Shown: positions 8,745 through 16,352 of the stretch, piece by piece
Layout of the letters: every line of letters begins with the position of its first letter
How positions within the stretch are numbered: position 1 is the first letter of the stretch
Program-made: the position numbers and the translations under genes
Assembly: GCA_963826105.1 (NCBI GenBank)
Contig: CAWGWA010000006.1
Coordinates: 62,001 to 126,000, forward strand
Direction: 5' to 3'
DNA from: WHTI01 sp963826105
GTDB taxonomy: Bacteria > Actinomycetota > CADDZG01 > WHSQ01
Length of the DNA stretch: 64,000 nucleotides
Notes under the pieces: model-generated
Told to the model about the DNA's origin: nothing
Seen by the model: only the letters and a program-made list of their open reading frames with translations
The model's database searches: none

Positions 8745-11257
8745 GCCTCAACATGCAGGCGGTGATCATGGCCGGCGGGGAGGGCTCCCGGCTTCGGCCC
8801 CTGACCTCCAACGTCCCGAAGCCGATGCTTCCGGTAGCCAACCGTCCCCTGATGGAACACATCATCGAACTCCTGAGGTCTCACGGGGTCACCGACATCA
8901 CCGCGACGGTGCAGTTCCTCGCGTCGGTGATCCGGAACTACTTCTCCGACGGTTCGGATCTGGGCGTCTCGCTGTCCTACTCGACCGAGGATGTCCCCCT
9001 CGGAACCGCCGGATCGGTTCTCAACGCGAAGGAGCTGCTGTCGGGAACGTTCCTGGTGATCTCGGGTGACGCCTTGACCGACCTCGATCTCACCAAGGTC
9101 GTCGAGTTCCACCGAAGCAGGGACTCCGCGGCCACGCTCGTCCTCAAGCGGATGGCCGATCCCCTCGAGTTTGGGATCGTCATGACGGCCGAGGACGGCC
9201 GCATCGAACGGTTCCTGGAGAAGCCAACCTGGGGTCAGGTGTTCACCGACACGATCAACACCGGTATCTACGTGCTCGAGCCCGAAGTGCTGGACATGAT
9301 CCCCCCCGCTCAGCCGTACGACTTCTCGAGCGAGCTGTTCCCGTTGATGCTCGAGAAGGGTCTCCCTCTGTACGGGTACATCACCGACGAGTACTGGACC
9401 GACGTCGGCAATACCGAGGCCTACCTTCAGGCGCAGAAGGACGCGCTGAACGGCAAGGTGTCGGTAACGCTGAAGGGATTCGAGTTCGCGCCGGGCGTGA
9501 ACGTTGGTGTGGACGTCGAGATCGATCCCACTGCCCGTTTGCTCGGCCCTGTGGTCGTCGGCGACAACTCGCGCATCGGAGCCGGTGCGAGCGTCGGCCC
9601 TCAGTCGGTCATCGGTGCCAACACGATCATCGCCGAGGACGCTCGTGTGATCGGTGGGGTCGTAATGGACCGTGCCTACGTCGCGCCCCTCGCGCAGGTG
9701 CGCGGCGGGATCCTCGGTCGTGGTGCGTCGCTCGATCGCGGAGCGATCCTCGAGGAAGAGGCGGTTATCGGTGACGAGACCACGGTCGGTGCCGGCGCGA
9801 TCGTGAAACCGAGGGTCAAGGTCTACTCGGCACGGACGGTCGAGGCCGGAGCGATCGTCACCCAAAGCGTCGTGCAGGAACGCAGGGCCGCCCGGAGCCT
9901 CTTCGGGTCCCGAGGCGTCTCGGGGATGATCAACGTTGGGATCACTCCTCAGGTTGCCGTGCGTCTCGGTATGGCCTACGGGACGGTGCTGAAGCGGGGG
10001 AGTGTCGTGGTCACCGGGCGCGACGCCAGTCGCTCGGCGCGGACGATCAAGCGAGCGATCATCGCCGGCTTGAACTCGACCGGCGTTACGTGTCTGGACC
10101 TCGAGCTGATGCCGCTCCCGCTGACGCGCTTCACCGTCCGCAGTCAGCAGACGTCGGGCGGGCTCAGTGTCCGCACGTCACCGGGCGATCCTGGAGTGGT
10201 TGAGATCCGGTTGTTCGACTCCGACGGAGCGGATCTTTCCGAAGCGGTGCAGAGAAAGATCGAGCGGGTCTTCTTCCGTGAGGACTATCGCGTCGTGGGT
10301 CCCTCCAAGCTCGGCGAGCTCGAGTTCCCGCCGCACGCGCCCGAGCAGTACGTCGCCGGGATCTTGCAGACCCTCGATCTCGATGCGATCCGGAACGCGT
10401 CGCTCAAGGTCGTCGTCGACTACGCCTTCGGGCCGGCGTGTCTCGTCGGTCCTTCGATCATGGGACGACTCGGGATCGACATCCTTTCGGTCAACGCCTT
10501 CACCGACGAGCACCGACCCGTGCTCAAACCCGAGGACTACCAGGCCTTGCTCGAGGATCTGAAGGATCACGTCAGGAACTCCGGCTCCGACCTCGGCGTT
10601 CTGCTCGAACCGGGAGGAGGATCCGCGACGCTCGTCGATGAAGGCGGGCGCGAGGTAGATCAAGAGCGCGTTCTCATGATGTTCATCGAGCACGAGGCGG
10701 AGCGCGGCGCGGAGACCGTGGCGATCCCGGTGTCGTGTTCGAGCAAGTGTGAAGAGGTCGCTCGCGCGGCGGGAGCAGACGTGAAGTGGACCGCGACCTC
10801 CTTGACCTCACTCATGGCCCGAGCCGGACGCCCCGAGATCGGATTCGCCGGCAACGCAGAGGGAGCGATCATCTTCCCCAAGTTCCTCCAGGCCCCCGAC
10901 GCGCTGATGACCTTCGCCAAGGCCCTCGAGCTGGTGGCAACCGCCGGCCGGCCTTTGGGAGAGATCGTGGATGGCCTGCCGGACGTACACGTCGCGAAGC
11001 GGGAGGTTCGAACCCCGTGGAACCAGAAGGGGGCGGTTATGAGGCATGTCGCATCGGTCGCCGCGCCGGGGAGGCTGGTGCTTCTCGATGGGGTCAAGAT
11101 CGTGGAAGAGGATCGTTGGGCGCTCGTGATCCCGGCCCCCGACGAGCCCCTCACGCGCATCTGGGCTGAGGGACCGACCGATGAGGTCGCGGATGCCCTG
11201 GCCGAGAGGTATGCAACGGTGGTCGCGGAAGTGGTAGCCGAAGGTGCGGATCAGTAG
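8741..11257 (+). CDS. sugar nucleotidyltransferase / phosphomannomutase-like fusion
   Basis: An 838-residue three-part protein. Residues 1-235 are a nucleotidyltransferase with AVIMAGGEGSRLRPLTSNV and the acceptor site FLEKPTW, so it should make a nucleotide sugar such as GDP-mannose. Residues ~250-380 are a left-handed beta-helix of hexapeptide repeats. Residues ~385-838 resemble alpha-D-phosphohexomutases, but the active-site loop reads VRTSPGDP instead of TASHNP, and the metal loop reads LLEPGGGS instead of DGDADR. The mutase half therefore looks catalytically inactive. Similar fusions are known in Actinobacteria and Cyanobacteria. Likely role: cell-surface glycan precursor supply. Confidence 0.85.
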   Translation: MSLNMQAVIMAGGEGSRLRPLTSNVPKPMLPVANRPLMEHIIELLRSHGVTDITATVQFLASVIRNYFSDGSDLGVSLSYSTEDVPLGTAGSVLNAKELLSGTFLVISGDALTDLDLTKVVEFHRSRDSAATLVLKRMADPLEFGIVMTAEDGRIERFLEKPTWGQVFTDTINTGIYVLEPEVLDMIPPAQPYDFSSELFPLMLEKGLPLYGYITDEYWTDVGNTEAYLQAQKDALNGKVSVTLKGFEFAPGVNVGVDVEIDPTARLLGPVVVGDNSRIGAGASVGPQSVIGANTIIAEDARVIGGVVMDRAYVAPLAQVRGGILGRGASLDRGAILEEEAVIGDETTVGAGAIVKPRVKVYSARTVEAGAIVTQSVVQERRAARSLFGSRGVSGMINVGITPQVAVRLGMAYGTVLKRGSVVVTGRDASRSARTIKRAIIAGLNSTGVTCLDLELMPLPLTRFTVRSQQTSGGLSVRTSPGDPGVVEIRLFDSDGADLSEAVQRKIERVFFREDYRVVGPSKLGELEFPPHAPEQYVAGILQTLDLDAIRNASLKVVVDYAFGPACLVGPSIMGRLGIDILSVNAFTDEHRPVLKPEDYQALLEDLKDHVRNSGSDLGVLLEPGGGSATLVDEGGREVDQERVLMMFIEHEAERGAETVAIPVSCSSKCEEVARAAGADVKWTATSLTSLMARAGRPEIGFAGNAEGAIIFPKFLQAPDALMTFAKALELVATAGRPLGEIVDGLPDVHVAKREVRTPWNQKGAVMRHVASVAAPGRLVLLDGVKIVEEDRWALVIPAPDEPLTRIWAEGPTDEVADALAERYATVVAEVVAEGADQ

Positions 11258-11280
11258 CTCATTGAGAAGGGGGAGTCTGA

Positions 11281-11661
11281 GTGTCAGAAGTGCCGGACGA
11301 TAGGCAGTACTCGAAGGAACACGAATGGGCGAAGGAAGACGGGGCCAGGGTCCTCGTGGGGATCACCCACTTTGCCCAGGACCAACTGGGCGACGTCGTG
11401 TTCGTGGGACTACCCGACGCGGGGACCGAGGTCGAGGCGGGTAAGCCCCTCGGCGAGGTCGAGTCGACCAAGTCCGTGTCCGACATCTACAGCCCGGTGA
11501 CCGGCAAGGTCGGCGAGAAGAACGCCGCGGTCGAGGCGACGCCCGAACTCGTCAACCAGGACCCCTATGGGGATGGGTGGCTCGTCGCGATCGAGCCCTC
11601 GGGGCCGCTCGAGGGGCTTATGGATGCGGCCGCCTACCAAAAGCTTCTCGACGAGTCGTAG
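11281..11661 (+). CDS. gcvH: glycine cleavage system H protein
   Basis: Lipoyl carrier that shuttles the aminomethyl group between the P, T and L proteins. The 126-residue protein has the conserved N-terminus KEHEWAKEDG and the lipoylation site ESTKSVSDIYSPVTG, with the modified lysine at residue 64. GTG start with a strong ribosome-binding site (AAGGGGGAG). It opens a region that also carries gcvT, gcvPA and gcvPB; the L protein is not in the window. Confidence 0.96.
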   Translation: MSEVPDDRQYSKEHEWAKEDGARVLVGITHFAQDQLGDVVFVGLPDAGTEVEAGKPLGEVESTKSVSDIYSPVTGKVGEKNAAVEATPELVNQDPYGDGWLVAIEPSGPLEGLMDAAAYQKLLDES

Positions 11662-11677
11662 CCGGGTGCCCGGCCCG

Positions 11678-11705
11678 TTGACCAACCCTAAATCTCGGGT
11701 ATAGG
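11678..11705 (+). promoter_or_regulatory. sigma-70-type promoter for garA-like gene
   Basis: TTGACC (11678-11683), a 16-bp spacer and TATAGG (11700-11705), located between gcvH and the FHA gene. Transcription would start only a few bases before the ATG at 11716, so the leader is very short. This suggests that the FHA-MerR genes can be expressed apart from gcvH. Confidence 0.5.
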
Positions 11706-11715
11706 GTCACGTCCC

Positions 11716-12183
11716 ATGTATTGCACGAACTGCGGCCACCGGAACCCCGAAGGAGCTAATTTCTGCTCCTCTTGTGGCGCGGCCCTGACCGGCGAGGGCT
11801 CCGACACCACGATCACCTTCGCCCCGGCCGAACTCGAGGCCGACCTCGAAGAAGAGATCCACATCTCCCCGGAGGAGCTCGAGGGTGGCCGCGGGGTCCT
11901 CGTGGTCAAGCGGGGACCCAACGCGGGGAGCAAGTTCTTCCTCGACTCCGAGACCACCGAGGTCGGTCGGAACCCGGACTCGGACATCTTCCTCGACGAC
12001 ATCACCGTGTCCCGCCGCCACTCCGAGATCACCCGCAAAGAGGGCGAGGGCTTCAAGCTCAACGACGTCGGCAGCCTGAATGGGACCTACGTGAACAAGG
12101 AGCGGGTCGAAGAGGCCACCCTGCGCTCCGGCGACGAGATCCAGATCGGCAAGTTCAAGCTGATCTTCCTGACGGGGAGTTAG
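11716..12183 (+). CDS. garA: GarA/OdhI-like FHA protein with N-terminal zinc ribbon
   Basis: Cytosolic regulator related to mycobacterial GarA, which binds and inhibits 2-oxoglutarate-using enzymes and is switched off by Ser/Thr-kinase phosphorylation. Residues ~58-155 are an FHA domain very close to GarA (VVKRGPNAGSKFFLD, GRNPDSDIFLDDITVSRRHS, DVGSLNGTYVNKE, GDEIQIGKFKLIFLTG). The N-terminus has SDTTITF, comparable to the phosphorylated ETTSVF site of GarA. Unusually, residues 3-22 form a zinc ribbon (CTNCGHRN, then CSSCGAAL). The location next to gcvH and two MerR genes matches Rv1826-Rv1828. No pkn kinase is in the window. Confidence 0.88.
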   Translation: MYCTNCGHRNPEGANFCSSCGAALTGEGSDTTITFAPAELEADLEEEIHISPEELEGGRGVLVVKRGPNAGSKFFLDSETTEVGRNPDSDIFLDDITVSRRHSEITRKEGEGFKLNDVGSLNGTYVNKERVEEATLRSGDEIQIGKFKLIFLTGS

Positions 12184-12185
12184 AC

Positions 12186-12896
12186 ATGCCCCTGTCCCGG
12201 TCGCGTGACTACCTGAGCATCGGTGAGGTCCTGGACTCCCTCAAGGAGGAATTCCCGGACATCAGCATCTCCAAGATCAGGTTCCTCGAAGCCGAGGGCC
12301 TGATCGACCCGGAGAGGACCGGCTCCGGATATCGCAAGTTCTACGACCGTGACGTCCAGCGTCTCCAGTACATCCTCCAGCTCCAGCGCGACCACTTCAT
12401 GCCCCTCAAGGTGATCCGAGAGCGGCTCGCAGAGGCTGAGGCGCACGGCGGCGTCCTCAGGGCCGTGGGCGTTCCTTCGGCCCCGAACGGAAACGGCAGC
12501 GTCGAGCCCGAGGTGGCGGGGGATCTGACCGGGGTCTCCCTGAGCCTCGACGAACTCTGCCGGGCGGCAGGGCTCACCGACGAGGAGTTCCAGGGCCTCG
12601 TCGACTTCGGGGTCTTGATCGTCAAGGAGGAAGGCTCCTACGACGAGAACGATCTCGTGATCGCCAAGGCGTCCCGGAAGTTCTTCCAGTTCGGAGTCGA
12701 GCCGCGGCACCTCCGCATGTACAAGCAATTCGCCGATCGTGAGGCCGACTTCTTCCAGCGGGTCGTGCTGCCGTTCGCCCGGCGCAAGGATGCCGAGAGC
12801 CAGCGCGAGGCCAGCCGTTCGATGCACGAGCTGATGGGACTGTCTCGCCAGATGCGCGAGGGCATCCTCAAGACCGCCCTGCGCGAGACGCTCTGA
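12186..12896 (+). CDS. MerR-family transcriptional regulator (FtsR/Rv1828-like)
   Basis: DNA-binding regulator of 236 residues with an N-terminal winged HTH (YLSIGEVLDSLKEEFPDISI, then KIRFLEAEGLIDPERTGSGY and RKFYDRDVQRLQ). A long C-terminal part follows that lacks metal-binding Cys residues. ATG 12186 is chosen because the HTH begins directly after it and it lies 2 bp after the FHA stop; the open frame extends upstream only inside the FHA gene. The order gcvH-garA-this gene matches Rv1826-Rv1827-Rv1828 and corynebacterial FtsR. Target genes are unknown here. Confidence 0.9.
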   Translation: MPLSRSRDYLSIGEVLDSLKEEFPDISISKIRFLEAEGLIDPERTGSGYRKFYDRDVQRLQYILQLQRDHFMPLKVIRERLAEAEAHGGVLRAVGVPSAPNGNGSVEPEVAGDLTGVSLSLDELCRAAGLTDEEFQGLVDFGVLIVKEEGSYDENDLVIAKASRKFFQFGVEPRHLRMYKQFADREADFFQRVVLPFARRKDAESQREASRSMHELMGLSRQMREGILKTALRETL

Positions 12897-12940
12897 GAAG
12901 GATCCGGGGCCGTCCGGCCACCGCCCTCGTAGCTCTCACC

Positions 12941-14053
12941 TTGGGCCTCGTGGCCCTCCAAGATCCGACACCACCCCCGCAGTTCCTCTTCGTTCCGGCG
13001 GCCGCGATCGATATCTCGTGCGAGGCGTGTCTCCTCGTGGGCCCCGATGGGGAGGTCCTCTTCGAACGAGCCGCCGGCGAACCGCTTCCGAACGCCAGCA
13101 CGACCAAGATCGTCACCGCGCTGGTCGTGAGGCGCTCCGGGTTGCCGCTCGGCTCGACCGTGGATGTCTCATCGAATGCTGCCGACGCGGGCGGGGGCGG
13201 GGTCGATCTCCAAGCAGGGCAGAGCTTCGTTGCCCGGGACCTCCTCTACGCCGCGCTGATGACATCTTCGAACGACGCCGCGGTCGCTCTGGCAGAGGCA
13301 GCGGAGGCGAGTGAAGCCGCCTTCGTCGAGCAGATGAACCTTGTGGCCGCCGATCTTGGGGCATCCGACTCGAATTTCGTGACCCCTCATGGGCTCGATC
13401 GACCGGGGCACGTCTCGAGTGCTCGCGATCTAGCGCTGCTCGGGGACGCTCTTCTGGACGACCCCTTGCTGGCCCGCATCGTGGCGACCGAGACCTACGA
13501 GATCGCCGGACCCGAGGGTCCGATCCCTTTGGAGAACCGGAACCTGCTGCTCGCGAGCTATCCCGGTGCCATCGGGATCAAGACCGGTTCGACCCTGGGG
13601 GCCGGCGAGGCGCTGGTGGCCGCCGCCGAGCGCCGCGGTATCCGCCTCATAGCGGTCGTCATCAGATCGAGGGACGCGGCGAGCGATGCCGCCGCCCTGC
13701 TCGATCGCGGCTTCCGAAGACTGGGGACGACCACGTTGGTCGCCGCGGGGGAGCGCCTCGGGACGTTGTTCTTCCCCGCAGGGAGCTCAACTGGGGTGAT
13801 CGCCAAGGATGACGTCGGTGGTCTGGCCGACCCATCCACCCTGGCGATGGAGTTGCGTATCCGGCCCGGGTTGACCGCCCCCCTCGATGCCGGAGTGGTC
13901 GTGGGACGGTTGGTCATCAGCTCCAACGGCGAGCGGATAGCGACGGTCAAAGCACTGGCCGCGGATACGGTGGAAGTTCCTGGGACGACGACGTCGGGCC
14001 GCATCTTTGCGGGATTCATCCGCTCCGTCGCCGGACTGATCGGACGTGGATGA
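12941..14053 (+). CDS. D-alanyl-D-alanine carboxypeptidase (S11 / DacB-like PBP)
   Basis: Exported low-molecular-weight penicillin-binding protein that trims peptidoglycan stem peptides. The three active-site motifs are present: ASTTK (SxxK), SSND (SxN) and KTGST (KTG). The start is uncertain. The frame preceding the TTG at 12941 reads RIRGRPATALVALTLGLVAL, which looks like the charged and hydrophobic parts of a signal peptide, but no ATG or GTG precedes it. A CTG at 12893, overlapping the MerR stop, is the only near-start codon. Either CTG is used or the sequence has an error. Family length (370+ aa) fits. Confidence 0.88.
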   Translation: MGLVALQDPTPPPQFLFVPAAAIDISCEACLLVGPDGEVLFERAAGEPLPNASTTKIVTALVVRRSGLPLGSTVDVSSNAADAGGGGVDLQAGQSFVARDLLYAALMTSSNDAAVALAEAAEASEAAFVEQMNLVAADLGASDSNFVTPHGLDRPGHVSSARDLALLGDALLDDPLLARIVATETYEIAGPEGPIPLENRNLLLASYPGAIGIKTGSTLGAGEALVAAAERRGIRLIAVVIRSRDAASDAAALLDRGFRRLGTTTLVAAGERLGTLFFPAGSSTGVIAKDDVGGLADPSTLAMELRIRPGLTAPLDAGVVVGRLVISSNGERIATVKALAADTVEVPGTTTSGRIFAGFIRSVAGLIGRG

Positions 14054-14681
14054 GCGAGTTGGCAGAGAGGATGAGCAGCCGGTGACCGAAGCAGCTCAGG
14101 AGAGTCGAGCGTACGAACTCTTCATCGACCGCGAGGCCCTGGCGGAGCGCGTCCAAGCCATCGGGGGAGAGCTCACCGAGCGATTCAAGGATGCGCCCGA
14201 GCCCCCGATCCTCATCGCTGTCCTGAAGGGCTCCACGATGTTCCTGGCCGACCTGGTTCGGTCGATGGCGATCGACGCGGCCATCGACTTCATGGCGATC
14301 TCGTCGTACTCGTCCAATGAAGCGACCCAGGTCCGTATCGTGAAAGACCTCGAGCACGACATCCTCGGGCGTGACGTCGTCATCGTCGAGGACATCGTGG
14401 ACACCGGTCTCACGCTGACGTATCTGCGACGGAGCCTGATGGAGCGTGACCCACGCTCCCTTTGCACGGTCACCCTGCTGGACAAGTCGGCCCGCCGCAT
14501 CGTTCCGGTCCCGGTCGAGCACATCGGTTTCGATATCCCCGACGTCTTCGTGGTCGGCTATGGCATGGACTTCCAGGGGCGCTACCGAAACGCCCCCGAC
14601 CTCTACTCGGTGAAGGACCTGGCACGTCTCGCAAACGACCCGCTGCTGCTCGTCCCGGCGCTGTTCCCCGCGGCCCCCTAA
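14046..14681 (+). CDS. hpt: hypoxanthine phosphoribosyltransferase
   Basis: Purine-salvage enzyme that makes IMP or GMP from hypoxanthine or guanine and PRPP. It has the PRPP-binding loop VVIVEDIVDTGLTL, the PPi loop VLKGSTMFLADL, and the base-specificity segment PDVFVVGYGMDFQGRYRN. GTG 14046 overlaps the preceding stop and gives 211 residues; a GTG at 14082 would give a more typical 199. No nearby tilS or ftsH, the usual partners in Firmicutes. Confidence 0.93.
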   Translation: MDERVGREDEQPVTEAAQESRAYELFIDREALAERVQAIGGELTERFKDAPEPPILIAVLKGSTMFLADLVRSMAIDAAIDFMAISSYSSNEATQVRIVKDLEHDILGRDVVIVEDIVDTGLTLTYLRRSLMERDPRSLCTVTLLDKSARRIVPVPVEHIGFDIPDVFVVGYGMDFQGRYRNAPDLYSVKDLARLANDPLLLVPALFPAAP

Positions 14682-14706
14682 AACGAGCATCTGTTAGTTT
14701 CCTCGC

Positions 14707-15198
14707 ATGGTTGAGGTAACGCTCGTTGGCGTACGTGTGGAGCTTCCGTCGAACCAGCCCATCGTGCTGCTGAAGGAGGTCGAGGGGGACCGTTACCTCC
14801 CGATCTGGATCGGTGCGGTCGAAGCGACTGCGATCGCGTTCGCTCTCCAGGGGATCGAGACGCCCCGTCCGATGACGCACGATCTCCTCCGCGACATCCT
14901 CAAGGAGACCGGTATCGAGGTCGAGCGGATCCTCATCAACGATCTGCAGGAGCAGACCTTCTACGCGGTGATCCGGATGCTGAGTGCCGGGGAGGCCAAG
15001 GAGATCTCGTCCCGGCCCAGCGACGCCATCGCCCTCGCGGTCCGAACCTCGGTTCCGATCTTCGCCACCGAGGAGGTCCTCGACCAGGCCGGGATCGAGC
15101 TCAAGGACGACGAGGAGACCGAGGTCGAGCGGTTCCGCCAGTTCCTCGACGAAGTGACCCCCGAAGACTTCGAGGAGTCCGGCGGCCCCGCCTCCTAG
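14707..15198 (+). CDS. bifunctional nuclease family protein (DUF151, Rv1829-like)
   Basis: The 163-residue protein matches the DUF151/BFN family: MVEVTLVGVRVELPSNQPIV at the start, LPIWIGAVEATAIAFALQG, RPMTHDLLRDIL, SRPSDAIALAVR, and an acidic tail. Plant members have nuclease activity; the bacterial role is not settled. In Mycobacterium the homologue Rv1829 lies between the same two MerR genes as here. TTAGTT lies 7 nt before the ATG, so the gene may be transcribed as a leaderless mRNA. Confidence 0.88.
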   Translation: MVEVTLVGVRVELPSNQPIVLLKEVEGDRYLPIWIGAVEATAIAFALQGIETPRPMTHDLLRDILKETGIEVERILINDLQEQTFYAVIRMLSAGEAKEISSRPSDAIALAVRTSVPIFATEEVLDQAGIELKDDEETEVERFRQFLDEVTPEDFEESGGPAS

Positions 15199-15240
15199 GG
15201 GGCTCCCGGGGCTAAGTCTCTAGGCGCGCGTGAGGGTTCG

Positions 15241-15292
15241 TTGACACGCGCGCGCGGTTCTGTCACGCTATCCCACCCCCGTAACTACGGGG
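15241..15292 (+). promoter_or_regulatory. promoter region with dyad CCCCGTA-AC-TACGGGG before MerR gene
   Basis: The 205-bp gap before the MerR gene holds a consensus TTGACA (15241-15246) and a perfect inverted repeat, CCCCGTA and TACGGGG separated by AC (15277-15292). No good -10 is obvious at 17 bp; CGCTAT lies at 19 bp. MerR proteins commonly bind dyads in long spacers, so autoregulation by the downstream MerR is plausible but inferred. Confidence 0.35.
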
Positions 15293-15402
15293 CTGTAACT
15301 GTTGATAACCTGTACACGGAGCACTCGCCGCCCACCAGGGCAGCAGGGGCTCAGAAGCGATTCGCCTCGGCGTAATCGCAGAACAAAAGGGGAGCGTCCA
15401 AC

Positions 15403-15898
15403 ATGCAGGCAGAGACGGGGTACCGGGGTCCGCAGACTTGCAAGATCGTGGGTATCACGTACCGACAGCTCGACTACTGGACGAGGACCGGATCTTGTCG
15501 CGCCGTCGGTGCACGAAGCGACCGGCTCGGGTGACCAGCGCCTGTACTCATTCAACGATCTCCTGCAGCTCAAGGTGATCAAGCAGCTCACCGACGCCGG
15601 GGCCAGCCTCCAGAAGGTGCGCCAGGCGATCGACTACGTCCGCAACGAGCTCGACGCCGATTGGTCCAAGGCGACGATCGTGACCGACGGCTCCGGCGTC
15701 TATGCCTGCACCTCGGACGCCGAGGTCCTCGACATCCTCCGCAATGGACAGGGTGTCCTAGGGGCCATCGTTGCGGTCGATCAGATCAAGACGCAGCTCA
15801 ATGGAACACTGCGCGAACTCCGGCCCGTAGACGGGGGCGTGGGGTACGTTTCAGACGAAAAGCCAAAGACACCAGGAGTCACGGCCAAGGAGGGCTGA
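15403..15898 (+). CDS. MerR-family transcriptional regulator (Rv1830-like), frameshifted
   Basis: Second MerR regulator of the glycine-cleavage region. The ATG at 15403, with GGGGAG upstream, gives the conserved N-terminus MQAETGYRGPQTCKIVGITY ending in LDYWTRTG. The frame is then lost after GGA at 15490, and the rest (LVAPSVHEATGSGDQRLYSF onward) lies in the next frame. Removing one base near 15491-15495 restores a 164-residue protein that is collinear with Rv1830. The whole protein is conserved on both sides, so a sequencing insertion is more likely than real decay. Confidence 0.82.
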
Positions 15899-15899
15899 C

Positions 15900-16350
15900 A
15901 TCTCGCAGGGAGGCACCAGGAACCAGTCACATCCGTCGCTTCCCCACGAGACGGTCAGCTTCGCCCATAACAGCGAGCGCCAGTTCGCCAAGTTGCTCGA
16001 CTTCTATCAGATCGATTGGGAGTACGAGCCGACGACGTTCGATATCGAATGGAACAAGAGCGGCACCGCCACCCAGAGGTTCAGCCCCGACTTCTACCTC
16101 CCAGACGTTCGATCTCTACATCGAGATCACGACGCTGAACCAGAAGCTGGTGACGAAGAAGAACCGCAAGGCGCGCCGGCTCATGGAGCTGTATCCGGAC
16201 GTCAAGTGCCGGATCCTCTATCAGAAGGACTACCTCAACCTGCTCGTGAAGTACGGCCTCGAAGAACCCTCCCAGGGCCCGTTGCTGTCCCATGGTGAGG
16301 ACTCGAGCGTCGAGGAAGAACGCACCTCGCTCTTCGGCATCGCCGGCTAG
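15900..16350 (+). CDS. conserved protein with PD-(D/E)XK nuclease-like core, frameshifted
   Basis: A single polypeptide of about 150 residues split over two frames: HETVSFAHNSERQFAKLLDF through SPDFYLPD in one, FDLYIEITTLNQKLVTKKNR to the stop in the other. Dropping one base at 16101-16107 joins them as SPDFYLPDFDLYIEITT. The PD...E-I-T spacing and the following Lys-rich helix resemble small PD-(D/E)XK nucleases, but this is fold-level inference. A strong AAGGAGG (15887-15893) lies 6 nt before an ATC codon at 15900, where an ATG would be expected. It lies between the Rv1830-like gene and gcvT. Confidence 0.6.
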
Positions 16351-16352
16351 TC

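Noticed and set aside
11772..12896. 374-residue plus-strand frame as one long MerR protein
   Set aside because: The first ~138 residues are the FHA gene read out of frame; the MerR domain starts just after ATG 12186.
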